From positions 309,901 through 373,900 of the forward strand of contig JACKFF010000003.1 of assembly GCA_020632595.1 (NCBI GenBank): 64,000 nt of DNA, in the 5' to 3' direction. Every line of letters begins with the position of its first letter. Position 1 is the stretch's first letter. The DNA is from Nitrospiraceae bacterium. GTDB taxonomy: Bacteria > Nitrospirota > Nitrospiria > Nitrospirales > UBA8639. The position numbers were made by a program, and so were the translations under genes. Below are positions 15,902-24,743 of this stretch, in pieces. The notes below the pieces were generated by a model. That model did no database searches. It had not been told where the DNA came from and was given only the letters and a program-made list of their open reading frames with translations.

Positions 15902-16990
15902 ATGTCCATCGCTGAACTCGTAGGGCAACTGTGTATGATCGGGTTCGAAGGGACGGAGGTCACTCCGGACCTTCGAGCCTGGATGCAGGAATTCCGACCA
16001 GGAGGGATCATTCTTTTTTCCCGCAATTTGGTGGACCCTGTCCAAATCGCACATCTTACAAACGACCTCCAATCCCTGGCCGGTGACATCCCGCTGCTCA
16101 TCGGCATCGATCAAGAAGGCGGGCGCGTCTCCCGCCTTCCTTCAGGGTTTACCATCTTTCCTCCTGCAACAACGGTAGCCCACTCGGGATCCACGGAACT
16201 GGCCTATCAGGCGGCAGCCGTAACCGCCAAAGAATTACGCGCCGTTGGGATTAATATGAATATGGCACCGGTTTTGGACATCCATACGAATCCCTCCAAT
16301 CCCATTATCGGAGACCGGGCATTTGGGACCGAGCCGGAACAAGTGTGCCTCATGGGAGCAGCCACTCTCGCGGGCTTGCACGATCATCGGGTATTGGCCT
16401 GCGGAAAACATTTTCCTGGTCATGGCGACACCAGTACCGATTCACATGTGGAACTGCCGGTGGTCCACGCCACCCGGGAGCGGCTGCAGAGCGTGGAATT
16501 CAAACCTTTTCAATACGCCATTGCTCATGGCCTACAAGCCATCATGACGGCCCACGTCCACTATCCCGCTTTAGACCCCATAAATCCCGCAACCCTCTCT
16601 TCCATGATATTGACAGACATTCTTCGCCAGCAGATGGGATTTTCCGGCGTCATCTTGAGCGACGACTTGGAGATGGGCGCCATTGTGAACCATTCGACGG
16701 TCGGCGAGGCCGCTGTGCACTCATTGCAAGCCGGAGTGGATATGCTTTTAGTGTGCAAAACCCGCAGACTCGCGACCGATACGATTAAAGCCGTCAGTCG
16801 TGCTGTTGAATCTCATGTATTAGATCAAAACCGCCTTGAAACGAGTTTGGCACGTATTCTCTCGGTCAAACAGCAATTTGTCTCACCCTATAACCCAATC
16901 GACATTCCCTCCATCGCTAATATCGTCGGTATTTCTGCCCATCGCCATGTGTTAGCCCAGATCCAAGAACAGTTTCGCACCCTGACCTGA
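15902..16990 (+). CDS. nagZ: Beta-N-acetylhexosaminidase (glycoside hydrolase family 3)
   Basis: A 362-residue GH3 enzyme that releases N-acetylglucosamine from muropeptides in cell-wall recycling. NagZ landmarks are present: IGIDQEGGRVSRL, NMNMAPVLDIH, GDRAFGTEPEQV, the mobile catalytic-loop motif KHFPGHGDTSTDSHVELP with its Asp-His pair, and LSDDLEMGA with the nucleophile Asp. No signal peptide is seen, as expected for a cytoplasmic enzyme. It follows pepA by 15 bases, so the two probably share a transcript. Confidence 0.93.
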   Translation: MSIAELVGQLCMIGFEGTEVTPDLRAWMQEFRPGGIILFSRNLVDPVQIAHLTNDLQSLAGDIPLLIGIDQEGGRVSRLPSGFTIFPPATTVAHSGSTELAYQAAAVTAKELRAVGINMNMAPVLDIHTNPSNPIIGDRAFGTEPEQVCLMGAATLAGLHDHRVLACGKHFPGHGDTSTDSHVELPVVHATRERLQSVEFKPFQYAIAHGLQAIMTAHVHYPALDPINPATLSSMILTDILRQQMGFSGVILSDDLEMGAIVNHSTVGEAAVHSLQAGVDMLLVCKTRRLATDTIKAVSRAVESHVLDQNRLETSLARILSVKQQFVSPYNPIDIPSIANIVGISAHRHVLAQIQEQFRTLT

Positions 16991-17250
16991 ATGCACAAAA
17001 AGACGAGACGAATTCCCGTTCGGAATCCATTAAGCAGTGGGAGGTTCGCTGCGCTTTATGCCATGTTGCGGATGCAGGCTGCTTTCCCCTACTTACGTGT
17101 AAAAAAGAAGGGTTTGGCCCAATTCTGGACATTCCCTACAAAGATTTGTTTAGCTATCAACCTTGCTGCATAAATCGACACATCCATTCATCTCTTCCTA
17201 TTGCTGATGACCGAATTTCATGATTCATTTTGGGAGTAAGGAGCATCGCT

Positions 17251-17652
17251 ATGGCATTGAAAAAAGGGGACATTATCGACGAACGCAAACGGTTTCCGAA
17301 CTCTTGCGGACTGGTACTCAAGGTGATGAGCGGTGGGGAAGGTTTTGAAAAAATTCGATGTTGCGGACATGACCTGACCCAGGAAGACGTGGTTCCTTCG
17401 TTTAACCAGGAGCGTGGCCGCCGAGCAGGAGCCTTGGCAGTCGGCATGCCACTTGATGAAAAAATAGTTGCCACTGATTCCTGTGGACTTCGCCTAATGG
17501 TAATGGCGGGTGGGGAGGGATTTCAGGAAGTCATCTGTTGTGGCCATTCGTTTGGTGCGAAAGCCATTCAGAGTTTAGAGTTTGGTCAGATGCGGGGAGA
17601 GAGCACCAACCGAGAGCAAACCCCAAACACCCCACATCAAGGGACCGCATAA
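17251..17652 (+). CDS. Small protein with two tandem CCGH domains, unknown function
   Basis: A 133-residue protein that I cannot name. It consists of two copies of about 45 residues: copy 1 has NSCGLVLKVMSGGEGFEKI then RCCGHDL (about residues 17-42), and copy 2 has DSCGLRLMVMAGGEGFQEV then ICCGHSF (about 74-100). Each copy therefore has one Cys, a GGEGF turn and a CCGH box, a pattern that suggests a metal site (three Cys and one His), though this is inference. Between and after the copies the sequence is charged and low-complexity. The ATG at 17251 follows AAGGAG. It sits 15 bases before the PsiE-like gene, so the two are probably co-transcribed. Confidence 0.7.
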   Translation: MALKKGDIIDERKRFPNSCGLVLKVMSGGEGFEKIRCCGHDLTQEDVVPSFNQERGRRAGALAVGMPLDEKIVATDSCGLRLMVMAGGEGFQEVICCGHSFGAKAIQSLEFGQMRGESTNREQTPNTPHQGTA

Positions 17653-17667
17653 GAGAACATATTCAAC

Positions 17668-18147
17668 ATGTTAGGGTGGACACCAGAATCAATTAAACAA
17701 TGGGTCCGATGGATGCAGTTCCTCGACCGGTGGGGCTACATCACCGCCTGCTTGAGTTTTCTTCTCGTGGGCATGCTGGTCTTCGGTTATAGTTGGGTAG
17801 CCTATGCTCAATCGGTACAGACCGAGTTTTTGCCAGCAACCATTACTTTACTGAATGACCTGCTGTTCGTCATCATTCTTTTGGAGTTGTTTCGCACGGT
17901 ATTAGGCTTCCTCCAAAACGACCGGATTCGACTCGAACCCTTCCTGCATGTGGGAATCATCGCTTCTGTTCGAAGAATTCTCACTGCTGGCGCTGAATTC
18001 TCCCACCAGGAATCTGTCCCTGAAGACATGTTTCGTCTTTACCTCATGGATATGTCCTTGCATGTCATCGTAATTCTGGTCCTCATGATCGCATTATATC
18101 TTCACCGAAAATCCGAGCTGCCGGGAGAACCCCTTCTCAACAAATAG
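17668..18147 (+). CDS. PsiE-family membrane protein (phosphate-starvation-inducible type)
   Basis: A 159-residue inner-membrane protein with four predicted helices (about 25-50, 62-85, 93-112 and 128-148). The second helix LLNDLLFVIILLELFRTV and the following LEPFLHVGIIASVRRIL match the PsiE family. Function of the family is not established beyond induction by phosphate starvation in enterobacteria. It follows the duplicated CCGH gene by 15 bases. Confidence 0.75.
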   Translation: MLGWTPESIKQWVRWMQFLDRWGYITACLSFLLVGMLVFGYSWVAYAQSVQTEFLPATITLLNDLLFVIILLELFRTVLGFLQNDRIRLEPFLHVGIIASVRRILTAGAEFSHQESVPEDMFRLYLMDMSLHVIVILVLMIALYLHRKSELPGEPLLNK

Positions 18148-18282
18148 CCCTTCCGAATTTCAGAAAAATTCTGCTTCTCATATCTCTTCCCTCAATCATA
18201 GAATTGTCATAAATTCCTGATGAACTTCTTCGGCTCATATTGCATACCGCCCGGGGCTGTGGCACTATAGCCTCCTTTTTAG

Positions 18283-18717
18283 ATGACAATCTGTTGTGTT
18301 GGTATCATGGATTCTCTTCCTGAATTAGTCGGCACGGTCCATATTATTCTGGGCCCTTATCGAGGAAATCCGATTGCACTGTATATGTGCCAGGATGAGT
18401 CTACCTGCCGGATTTCTCCTCGCATCTATCCGTGGAATCAAACTGTTGGAACAGGAGAAACTCCCAATAAGGCCGCCGCAGACTTTGAAGCCAGGTGGAA
18501 AGAGACAGACCTGGCCGACGATATGTATACCGGCCCTCATTGGGAAGGTGGCATCAAGCCGGAAAAGCCGAAACCCGCGCCTGCTCCAAAACCTGCTACC
18601 CCTCCTGCTGCCAAGACAGAGACCCCACAAGAGACCAAACCCCCTGCACCCAAATCGCCGCCCCCGTCGGATCCACCACAACCAGCTCCAGAAGCCGAAG
18701 ACTCGGCTCCACAATAA
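18283..18717 (+). CDS. Hypothetical protein with proline-rich tail
   Basis: A 144-residue protein of unknown function. The first 90 residues are mixed (VHIILGPYRGNPIALYMCQDESTC, then RISPRIYPWNQTV and TGPHWEGG), and the last 50 are almost pure Pro, Ala, Lys and Glu. Such tails are flexible spacers. The start is unsure: ATG at 18283 and ATG at 18307 are both possible and neither has a clear ribosome binding site. A secretion signal is not visible. It is a single gene facing the convergent peptidase C26 gene. Confidence 0.5.
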   Translation: MTICCVGIMDSLPELVGTVHIILGPYRGNPIALYMCQDESTCRISPRIYPWNQTVGTGETPNKAAADFEARWKETDLADDMYTGPHWEGGIKPEKPKPAPAPKPATPPAAKTETPQETKPPAPKSPPPSDPPQPAPEAEDSAPQ

Positions 18718-18795
18718 TTCCCAGTCCTCTTATCCGTATTGAGGGCTCTCTTTGGTTTGGATTGTGTGCAAACCAAGCCAAAATGTCCCGAACAG

Positions 18796-19548
18796 CTATG
18801 TTCGGCTGGCGGCAAACTGTCTGGCAGATTGTATCAACGCCGTAAATAGGCGTTTTTGAATCGCATCCTGCCGGTATAAAAACTCCGGATGCCATTGGAC
18901 TCCAAGCCAGAATGGATGACGAGAGGCTTCAATCGCTTCAATGACTCCATCCGGAGCAACTCCAGTAACTTGAAAGGATGACGGAACAGATTTGATAGAT
19001 TGATGGTGGGAACTATTCACCGCAATACTTAACCGCTTGGCGATGCGCTGCAGTAGGCTGTTGGGTTCAATGTTAACCAGATGGGCTGTTTTCGTTGCCG
19101 ATTTGGTGGGTCGATGTTCAATTTTCGTCGACAATTGAGAGGAAATATCCTGCACCAGGGTTCCTCCCAAGGCCACATTCATGGATTGCATCCCTCCGCA
19201 GATGCCTAGGGTCGGCAACCCCTGGCGAAAGGCCAACCTGGATAGTCCAAGTTCAAGTTGAGCCCGCTCTTCGCTCATTCGCTGAAAAGGATACCGCTGT
19301 TTCTCCCCATACAACTCTGGGGCTAAATCTGCTCCGCTCCCGGTCACCAGAAGACCGTCCAGCCGTTGTATAAGATATTTCTGTTTCGTTAAACCACGGA
19401 CCAGGGGAAGCACTAAAGGCACTCCCCCAGCGTCCTGAATTGCCTGAAGGTATCTGGCGCGCAAAAAATAGGTGGGTTCTTTTCCACCCATATCCTTCCG
19501 ATTTCCGGGGTTAAAGTCCGGGGTGATCCCAATAATAGGTTTGACCAT
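18796..19548 (-). CDS. Gamma-glutamyl-gamma-aminobutyrate hydrolase family protein (peptidase C26)
   Basis: A 250-residue class I glutamine-amidotransferase-like hydrolase. It has PIIGITPDF at the start, the oxyanion region GLLVTGSGADLAPELYG, the nucleophile elbow LGICGGMQSMNVALGG (catalytic Cys), and the catalytic His in FWLGVQWHPEFL. The family includes PuuD, which frees GABA in putrescine breakdown, but no put or puu genes are nearby, so substrate is open. The ATG at 19548 is preferred to a TTG three codons before it. Confidence 0.88.
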   Translation of the reverse strand: MVKPIIGITPDFNPGNRKDMGGKEPTYFLRARYLQAIQDAGGVPLVLPLVRGLTKQKYLIQRLDGLLVTGSGADLAPELYGEKQRYPFQRMSEERAQLELGLSRLAFRQGLPTLGICGGMQSMNVALGGTLVQDISSQLSTKIEHRPTKSATKTAHLVNIEPNSLLQRIAKRLSIAVNSSHHQSIKSVPSSFQVTGVAPDGVIEAIEASRHPFWLGVQWHPEFLYRQDAIQKRLFTALIQSARQFAASRT

Positions 19549-19586
19549 GCCAGTCAATTCAACTTAGGCGGGTGAAATCTTTTGGT

Positions 19587-19979
19587 CTATAACGCTTGAT
19601 CCTCGTATGCGGAGACCCCAATGAATCGAACGGGCTCATTCCCCTTCAGATGGTCAGGAGTGATGACATACGTACCGTAGAAGCTCGGCTCCCACACCGC
19701 TTTTGCGGTTTCAAGGTCACCGCCTGTTAATCCATAGGTAAACGTTCCGACAACCCCACCCAAGATGGCATAGGCAAACTTCACAGGGAAATAAATCACG
19801 GTCAGCAAGGCACTCCCGATCCCAAGGGCCGCTTCATTGGTTGGGCTCGATAATTCTTGTTCGGCAGCCAAACTCACCCCCGTGCCTCCCAGACATACGA
19901 TCAGGGAAAAAGCCAACAATACGCAAACCCCCGTTACTTGCTTAAGGACACCTCCCCACAAACCCTTGGATTGCCGCAT
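19587..19979 (-). CDS. Exported hypothetical protein
   Basis: A 130-residue protein with a clear signal peptide (positive start, hydrophobic stretch VTGVCVLLAFSLIVCLGG, cleavage near SLAAEQ). The mature part has one glycine-rich hydrophobic segment (FPVKFAYAILGGVVGTFTYGL) and ends in FIGVSAYEDQAL. The GGAAGGAG ribosome binding site sets the start. Similar short exported proteins are common but of unknown function. It is 38 bases upstream of the peptidase C26 gene on the same strand. Confidence 0.7.
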   Translation of the reverse strand: MRQSKGLWGGVLKQVTGVCVLLAFSLIVCLGGTGVSLAAEQELSSPTNEAALGIGSALLTVIYFPVKFAYAILGGVVGTFTYGLTGGDLETAKAVWEPSFYGTYVITPDHLKGNEPVRFIGVSAYEDQAL

Positions 19980-20101
19980 AAGGAATACTCCTTCCTGTTT
20001 AATTTTTATGCATACCTTCTCATTGGTATTTTAAACCTGAATGATTCATTAGTCTTCTGTTTTTAAATACAAAGTGAGGAATTATAGCAAATTTGGTACC
20101 T

Positions 20102-20602
20102 TCATAGTGTCTGGGGTCCCTCTTCGGTTTCAACCAGATCCAACTCGATAAAAATCTGCCTTTTGATTTCCTCAGCCTCCCGCTCAACGACCTCATCAGT
20201 CTCAGCAATGAGCGCGTCCCCTGAAACTTGGATATTTTCCTGCTTGATTCCCTGCTGAATAAAGGCATGAAGCTTGTGAAAGCACAGCAACTGCACCAAT
20301 AAATCATGGCTTTTTTCTCGATAGCCTCCCCGGCTTTCCACCGGAACGCCCCTCAGAACAACTTCCAACCATGACGAATGCTGAAGGATTTCTTCGAGCC
20401 TGTCTATTTGGTTTCTTTTCATCACCACCTCGACTTGAACCCCACCTTTCCAGCTGCGTTTTTTGACATTAAACACACAGCGCACTGAATCTGATGCACC
20501 TTCAACGGCCTCAGGGCCGTAAAACAAGGTAATGCGAAAAAGTGGAATTTGGGGCGGTGAGAGTAATGACATCCTGGATCTATTCGTTTCTTTCAAGGGC
20601 AT
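20102..20602 (-). CDS. Conserved-looking hypothetical protein
   Basis: A 166-residue soluble protein that I do not recognise. It has alternating strands and amphipathic helices (FRITLFYGPEAVEG, VRCVFNVKKRSW, VQVEVVMKRNQIDRLEEIL) and a charged C-terminal helix (VVEREAEEIKRQIFIELDLVETEEG). An internal ATG at 20572 (MSLLSPPQIP) is an equally plausible start. It stands divergent from the tatA-like gene with about 145 bases between them. Confidence 0.6.
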   Translation of the reverse strand: MPLKETNRSRMSLLSPPQIPLFRITLFYGPEAVEGASDSVRCVFNVKKRSWKGGVQVEVVMKRNQIDRLEEILQHSSWLEVVLRGVPVESRGGYREKSHDLLVQLLCFHKLHAFIQQGIKQENIQVSGDALIAETDEVVEREAEEIKRQIFIELDLVETEEGPQTL

Positions 20603-20748
20603 AACACAAACTGAAGAATACGCAAAAACTTGGCTTTGGCATAGTATCCCAAGCCTACCGCATTTAGGTTGACACTCGTCAATCTTGAAAGATAGAGTCT
20701 TTTAAGTCTTAAATTTTCACACTGAGCTGAAGCGAAAGGGTTTTCTCT

Positions 20749-21537
20749 ATGTTCGGAACCATGGGGTTCTCTGAACTCATGATCATTCTGGTGATCATCC
20801 TGATTATTTTCGGGGCAGGTCGGCTTCCGCAAATCGGAGAAGGTGTGGGTAAAGCCTTAAAAGGCTTTAAAAAGGAAGTCGCCGATATACCCCCGCCTGT
20901 GGACCCCAATGAGGCACTACCCAACACACCGACAGAACCGGTACAGGCTCAATCCCAACCGACTACCCCGGTGGGCACTCCGACAAATCAGCCATTTCAG
21001 CCTGGTCCTGAACAAACCCCGGGAACCACTGCAGCATTACTCTACAAGGGAGCAGGTCCTGAGGTGGTCCACCCTTCATCTAAATCTGCCGGGGCTTCCA
21101 GTTCTCCTCAAGCCACGCCAACTCCTTCTTCCCCCCCACCGATGTCGATGGAGGATAGGCAAGCGCAACCAGCCCCCGTGGCTTCCAGGCAATATCCCGC
21201 TCTCCCCGCTGGGGCACAAGCTAAGCCTGTGCTGAAGCGACCTGCGGCTGTTGTGAATAAGCAAGCTGTAGCCCGTGTCCAGGCTCAACAAGCTGCAATG
21301 AAAGCCCAGGCCTCCCAACAATCCGGATTAGCTCCACGAGATATGCAATCATTGGGTGAGGGCCTTGGAAGTGCCGTACGTACCTTCCGGGATGCCGCGG
21401 CAGATATTAAAAATTCGATTGATCCTCAAATGCGCACCATCCAAGCGGAACTGGAGTCTGCCGAAAAAGAGATGCAGGACTCCATTGAAGTAGCCAAAGA
21501 GCCTCTAACCCCCAAAGAACCCTCTGGATCTGCATAA
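20749..21537 (+). CDS. tatA: TatA/TatB-type Sec-independent translocase subunit with very long tail
   Basis: A 262-residue protein whose first 45 residues are textbook TatA/B: a short N-terminus, membrane helix (ELMIILVIILIIFGAG), the hinge RLPQIGEGVG and the amphipathic helix KALKGFKKEV. This core would take part in twin-arginine export of folded proteins. The rest (about 215 residues) is a Pro/Gln/Ala-rich linker and a predicted coiled tail (GLGSAVRTFRDAAADIKNSI, MRTIQAELESAEKEMQDSIEV). Normal TatA is under 100 residues and TatB under 200. No tatC is in the window. A TTG-started HEAT protein follows by 7 bases. Confidence 0.85.
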   Translation: MFGTMGFSELMIILVIILIIFGAGRLPQIGEGVGKALKGFKKEVADIPPPVDPNEALPNTPTEPVQAQSQPTTPVGTPTNQPFQPGPEQTPGTTAALLYKGAGPEVVHPSSKSAGASSSPQATPTPSSPPPMSMEDRQAQPAPVASRQYPALPAGAQAKPVLKRPAAVVNKQAVARVQAQQAAMKAQASQQSGLAPRDMQSLGEGLGSAVRTFRDAAADIKNSIDPQMRTIQAELESAEKEMQDSIEVAKEPLTPKEPSGSA

Positions 21538-21544
21538 ACCTTTC

Positions 21545-22318
21545 TTGCTCACGTTCTCTGCCAATTCTGCTATCATTGTCGGAGCAATTTGCTTTTTCGG
21601 ACTCTTTGGTTGTGTCATTGAATCCCCACCTGAATCAGCTGAAACCGTCACCGAACGACTCATTCCACTTCTGACGGATACTCAGCTTGATACAAGACGG
21701 ACCGCAGCCTTATCACTTGGAAAAATTGGGGACCCGCAGGGCATTCCAGCCCTTGTCCTCGCGTTGTCGGATCCAGACGATCAGGTACGACAATCAAGTG
21801 CGTGGGCCTTGGGAACGATGGCCGATTCATTACCAGACCAGGCTTTCGTTGCATTGGTTCAGCACCTTACGGATCCTTCCGATTCAGTCAAACAGGCTGT
21901 GGTATTGGCCTTGGGTCGGACAGCTGTGCAGAAGGAATTAATACAAGTGTTAACCGAAGCCTATGCTATTTCCACCATTGCCACTCAAAGAACCATTATC
22001 CAATCTCTTGCTCACTTTGAATTTCCATTTTCCTATTCCGTGTACCTTCAAGCTTTGGAAAGTCCGGATTCTCTCACTCGACAATCTGCAATTGCCGGAC
22101 TCGGTGAATTAGGCGACCCCCGAGGACTTCCGTTCTTACGCACCCATCTTCTCCAGGATCCAAGTGTGGGCGTGCGATCGGAAGCCGCGTATCGTTTAGG
22201 CAAATTGGGAACCACCGAGGATATGCCTGCACTGAAACAAGCCATGGAAACAGACCCGACTCCCAATGTGCATTTTTGGGCCTCCTGGGCTCTTGTCCAA
22301 ATTGGTCAGAATACCTGA
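21545..22318 (+). CDS. HEAT-repeat lipoprotein
   Basis: A 257-residue exported protein with an N-terminal membrane helix and lipobox-like end (FFGLFGC, Cys at about residue 23). About six HEAT repeats follow, each with the pattern TRRTAALSLGKIGDPQGIPAL, VRQSSAWALGTMAD, VKQAVVLALGRTA, TRQSAIAGLGELGD and VRSEAAYRLGKLG. HEAT arrays make curved protein-binding surfaces. The start is a TTG, 7 bases after the tatA-like stop, which suggests coupling. Function likely structural; the partner is unknown. Confidence 0.8.
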   Translation: MLTFSANSAIIVGAICFFGLFGCVIESPPESAETVTERLIPLLTDTQLDTRRTAALSLGKIGDPQGIPALVLALSDPDDQVRQSSAWALGTMADSLPDQAFVALVQHLTDPSDSVKQAVVLALGRTAVQKELIQVLTEAYAISTIATQRTIIQSLAHFEFPFSYSVYLQALESPDSLTRQSAIAGLGELGDPRGLPFLRTHLLQDPSVGVRSEAAYRLGKLGTTEDMPALKQAMETDPTPNVHFWASWALVQIGQNT

Positions 22319-22461
22319 ATTCCACGAATTTGCTTCGGCGTCATATTCCCTTCCCTGCCTGATTTCCATCCAATATCACCCTGGATCAGAATTTTTCCAT
22401 GTTCAATGCGTTTGATTGAATACTCGAGATAAAATCATTACAATTCGGCTTCTTTTTCTCC

Positions 22462-22719
22462 ATGAGGAAAAAATTGAAGAATCTAAAAATTGATGTGATC
22501 GTAAGCCTTCTGGCAATTCTTCCAGTCGTGAGCTGCGCTTCCACACCGGTAAAATGGTTCAAGCCCGGGACCTCGCAGGCGACCTTTTCCAAGGATAAAG
22601 CTGATTGCGAAGAAGCCTTGCTCTCAACAGGAACCACTCAAAGGACCAAAGAAGTTTATTCCCTAGAAGGGTGTTTGGAGGCGAAGGGTTATACAGCCAT
22701 CCCCATTTCTTCTCAATAA
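22462..22719 (+). CDS. Small lipoprotein, unknown function
   Basis: An 85-residue predicted lipoprotein: positive N-terminus (MRKKLKNLKID), hydrophobic stretch, and lipobox LPVVSC with the Cys near residue 25. The mature part has KWFKPGTSQATFSKDKADCEE, a motif seen in many small outer-membrane lipoproteins of unknown function, and one further Cys pair. The gene is single. The start is the ATG of the charged signal; no strong ribosome binding site is visible. Confidence 0.65.
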   Translation: MRKKLKNLKIDVIVSLLAILPVVSCASTPVKWFKPGTSQATFSKDKADCEEALLSTGTTQRTKEVYSLEGCLEAKGYTAIPISSQ

Positions 22720-22896
22720 CGAAAAATCCCAGCTTTGGTTTTGGAAATCCTGGGGAGGATATTTTCTGGAGCTTTCGTTAAAAAGAAAACCCGCTAGTCT
22801 CTTAGGGGGGTGGACAATGTGTTATTCTGATCATTTAAAATGAAGGGCAATCGTTTATGTGTTTGTTAGGAATCGATTGAACAAGCGAACGAGAGC

Positions 22897-23265
22897 ATGA
22901 AAAAAGTTCTTCTAGTAGATGATGATCTTAATGCTCGTGAGGCACTTCGCTTAGTCCTGGAATCTCAGAAATTAGAATGTATTGAGGTCGGCAATGGATC
23001 AGAAGCCATCGCTTGGCTATCCAACAACCGGGCAGACCTGATTATCTCCGACAATCAGATGCCGACTTTGGGAGGTCTAGATTTTATAGACCAAATCAAA
23101 CTGCAGGCGAAAGATCCCATCCAAATCCCCGTCATCTTACTCAGTGGCCATCTCGACGACCAAGATAAACAGCGAGCGCGTCAGGCAGGAGTCTTTGCTA
23201 TCCTCGATAAACCCTGCAATTTCAGCCAATTCCTGTCCATGGTTCAGCTTGCATTGGACCAATAA
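22897..23265 (+). CDS. Stand-alone response regulator receiver domain
   Basis: A 122-residue CheY-like receiver. The acidic triad is at the N-terminus (LLVDDDLN), the phosphoacceptor Asp is in LIISDNQMP (Asp52), the switch Ser is in VILLSGH, and the conserved Lys is in AILDKPCN. No output domain is present, so it must act through a partner or phosphorelay. No kinase is nearby, so it is an orphan. It is preceded by an AT-rich spacer. Confidence 0.9.
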   Translation: MKKVLLVDDDLNAREALRLVLESQKLECIEVGNGSEAIAWLSNNRADLIISDNQMPTLGGLDFIDQIKLQAKDPIQIPVILLSGHLDDQDKQRARQAGVFAILDKPCNFSQFLSMVQLALDQ

Positions 23266-23536
23266 ACTTGCTCTTCTTCTTCCTGGTCCTCTCCTTCAAA
23301 CAGCGTTACTCTTAAAATATCAAAAAAAATCCTCCCTACCTCTGACTTTTACGACGTAGTCTTCAACTGCTAATCCATTAGCGGTATTTCTTCATTAACC
23401 CTTTTCACGATATCTCTTCACCAGGGTGACAGATCTACCACTTTATAATAATCCTTGCCCCATATTAGGAAGTAACCGACCGAAGAAATCGAAAAAATTC
23501 TTGTTAAACATCCTCTTTAACAAAAGGAGTGCGCTC
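23266..23536. other. Spacer without a supported gene
   Basis: AT-rich spacer between the receiver gene and the small membrane protein. Frames seen here lack start signals. No structure was noticed. Confidence 0.3.
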
Positions 23537-23791
23537 ATGCTGAAAATATTCGGAGGAATGATTATTGGTTCCCTCATGACCATGATACTTTTTGGTGGGG
23601 TATCTGCTGCAGACAAAGTTCTGGCCAATGCGCAAGCCTTATATTTTGAGCAGATCCAACGACCGGACGCCACCACCACACTTCTACTTCTGGTCTTTTT
23701 AAGTATCTTCCTTGCTTCACTGACTCTATGGCCTGTCAAGCCTGCTTTGGACACAAAGAAGTTTGCCAAACAATTGCGCCGGCACTGTTAA
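23537..23791 (+). CDS. Small exported or membrane protein, unknown function
   Basis: An 84-residue protein: a signal-like helix (MLKIFGGMIIGSLMTMILFGG, ending VSAAD), then a second helix (TTLLLLVFLSIFLASLTLW) and a basic tail (KKFAKQLRRHC). The frame is open further upstream, but AAAAGGAG lies correctly before the ATG at 23537. No family recognised. Confidence 0.55.
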   Translation: MLKIFGGMIIGSLMTMILFGGVSAADKVLANAQALYFEQIQRPDATTTLLLLVFLSIFLASLTLWPVKPALDTKKFAKQLRRHC

Positions 23792-24265
23792 AAATCAGAA
23801 TTCTTCAATCCCAAAACAAAAAAGCAGTCGGTAGAGAAACTATTGGGTAGGGAGGATAATGCAGACTGAGACAGTCAAGTCGACTACCAGACATTAATGG
23901 GGACAAAACCGTTATTTTGTGAGCGAACAAATCTGTCTAGAAATCCGTATATTTCTCAATGGGTCTTGTGTTTTCCCAGTGAAACCCACAATGGTGGCTG
24001 AATGGCCTCGACATGTTCATGATTCAAAATCCTCAGCCTGAACGGGTTGGATAAGGCTTTTTCCCAATAACGATGTCGTAAAAGATAATTGAATATGCAG
24101 GTGACACACGACCACCCTTTCAAGGGTAAAACAACCATGCCGTTTTTCTGATATTATCATTTCCGCGCCGCCTCTACAGAATCCTTCACAAGAACTTACT
24201 CCCATGACTGACTCATTCCGGTCGGCTAAAAAAACATTAATTTATATCCAAAAAGTCCAAAGTTG
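23792..24265. other. Spacer without a supported gene
   Basis: About 475 bases with no gene that can be supported. Minus-strand frames at 23956-24205 have no ribosome binding site and no recognisable domain. Confidence 0.3.
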
Positions 24266-24743
24266 ATGAGTCCAGGATTTTCCCAAAAATATATCCTCCT
24301 CACCCTCACCGTTTGCACTTCATATTTCCCGATTAGGTTTCCGGATCCATTCTGACGGATATGAGGCCTTACAGTCAGAAGATGCTCCCTCTACTGGTGG
24401 AAATACCCTAGAACCTCAGAGTCGCGACAGTGCAGTCCGAAATCACGAACAGTGGAAAATAGTGGCAGCCGAAGTCCTAACCAAAAGAGGCGATTTTTTC
24501 TTCTCCACCATGTCTGGCGGAAAACTCCATGCTATTGGAAGAGAAGTCAGTATTGACTCTTTTCCTGTCCCAGGTAACCAACAAGCCACTTTACAAAAAG
24601 CCAAGCAAGTTCGGGCAGTACCCCTGGCACCAGCCGATCCTTCAGCCCAGAATCGGACGGTGGCCTTGTCAGCCAATGCCATCAAGGCAGCAGCCCCCAG
24701 GAACGGCACCGAAAGATCGACGAAGGCAGAGGACTCCCTCTGA
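24266..24743 (+). pseudogene. Possible frameshifted exported protein
   Basis: An ATG at 24266 opens a signal-like segment (MSPGFSQKYILLTLTVCTSYF) that stops at about 24355. A second frame then stays open to 24743, encoding a hydrophilic protein (GYEALQSEDAP, HEQWKIVAAEVLTKRG, FPVPGNQQATLQKAK, ending TKAEDSL) without its own good start. The two together would make one exported protein of about 155 residues, broken by a single frameshift. The family is not recognised, so either a real broken gene or chance frames remain possible. Confidence 0.35.
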
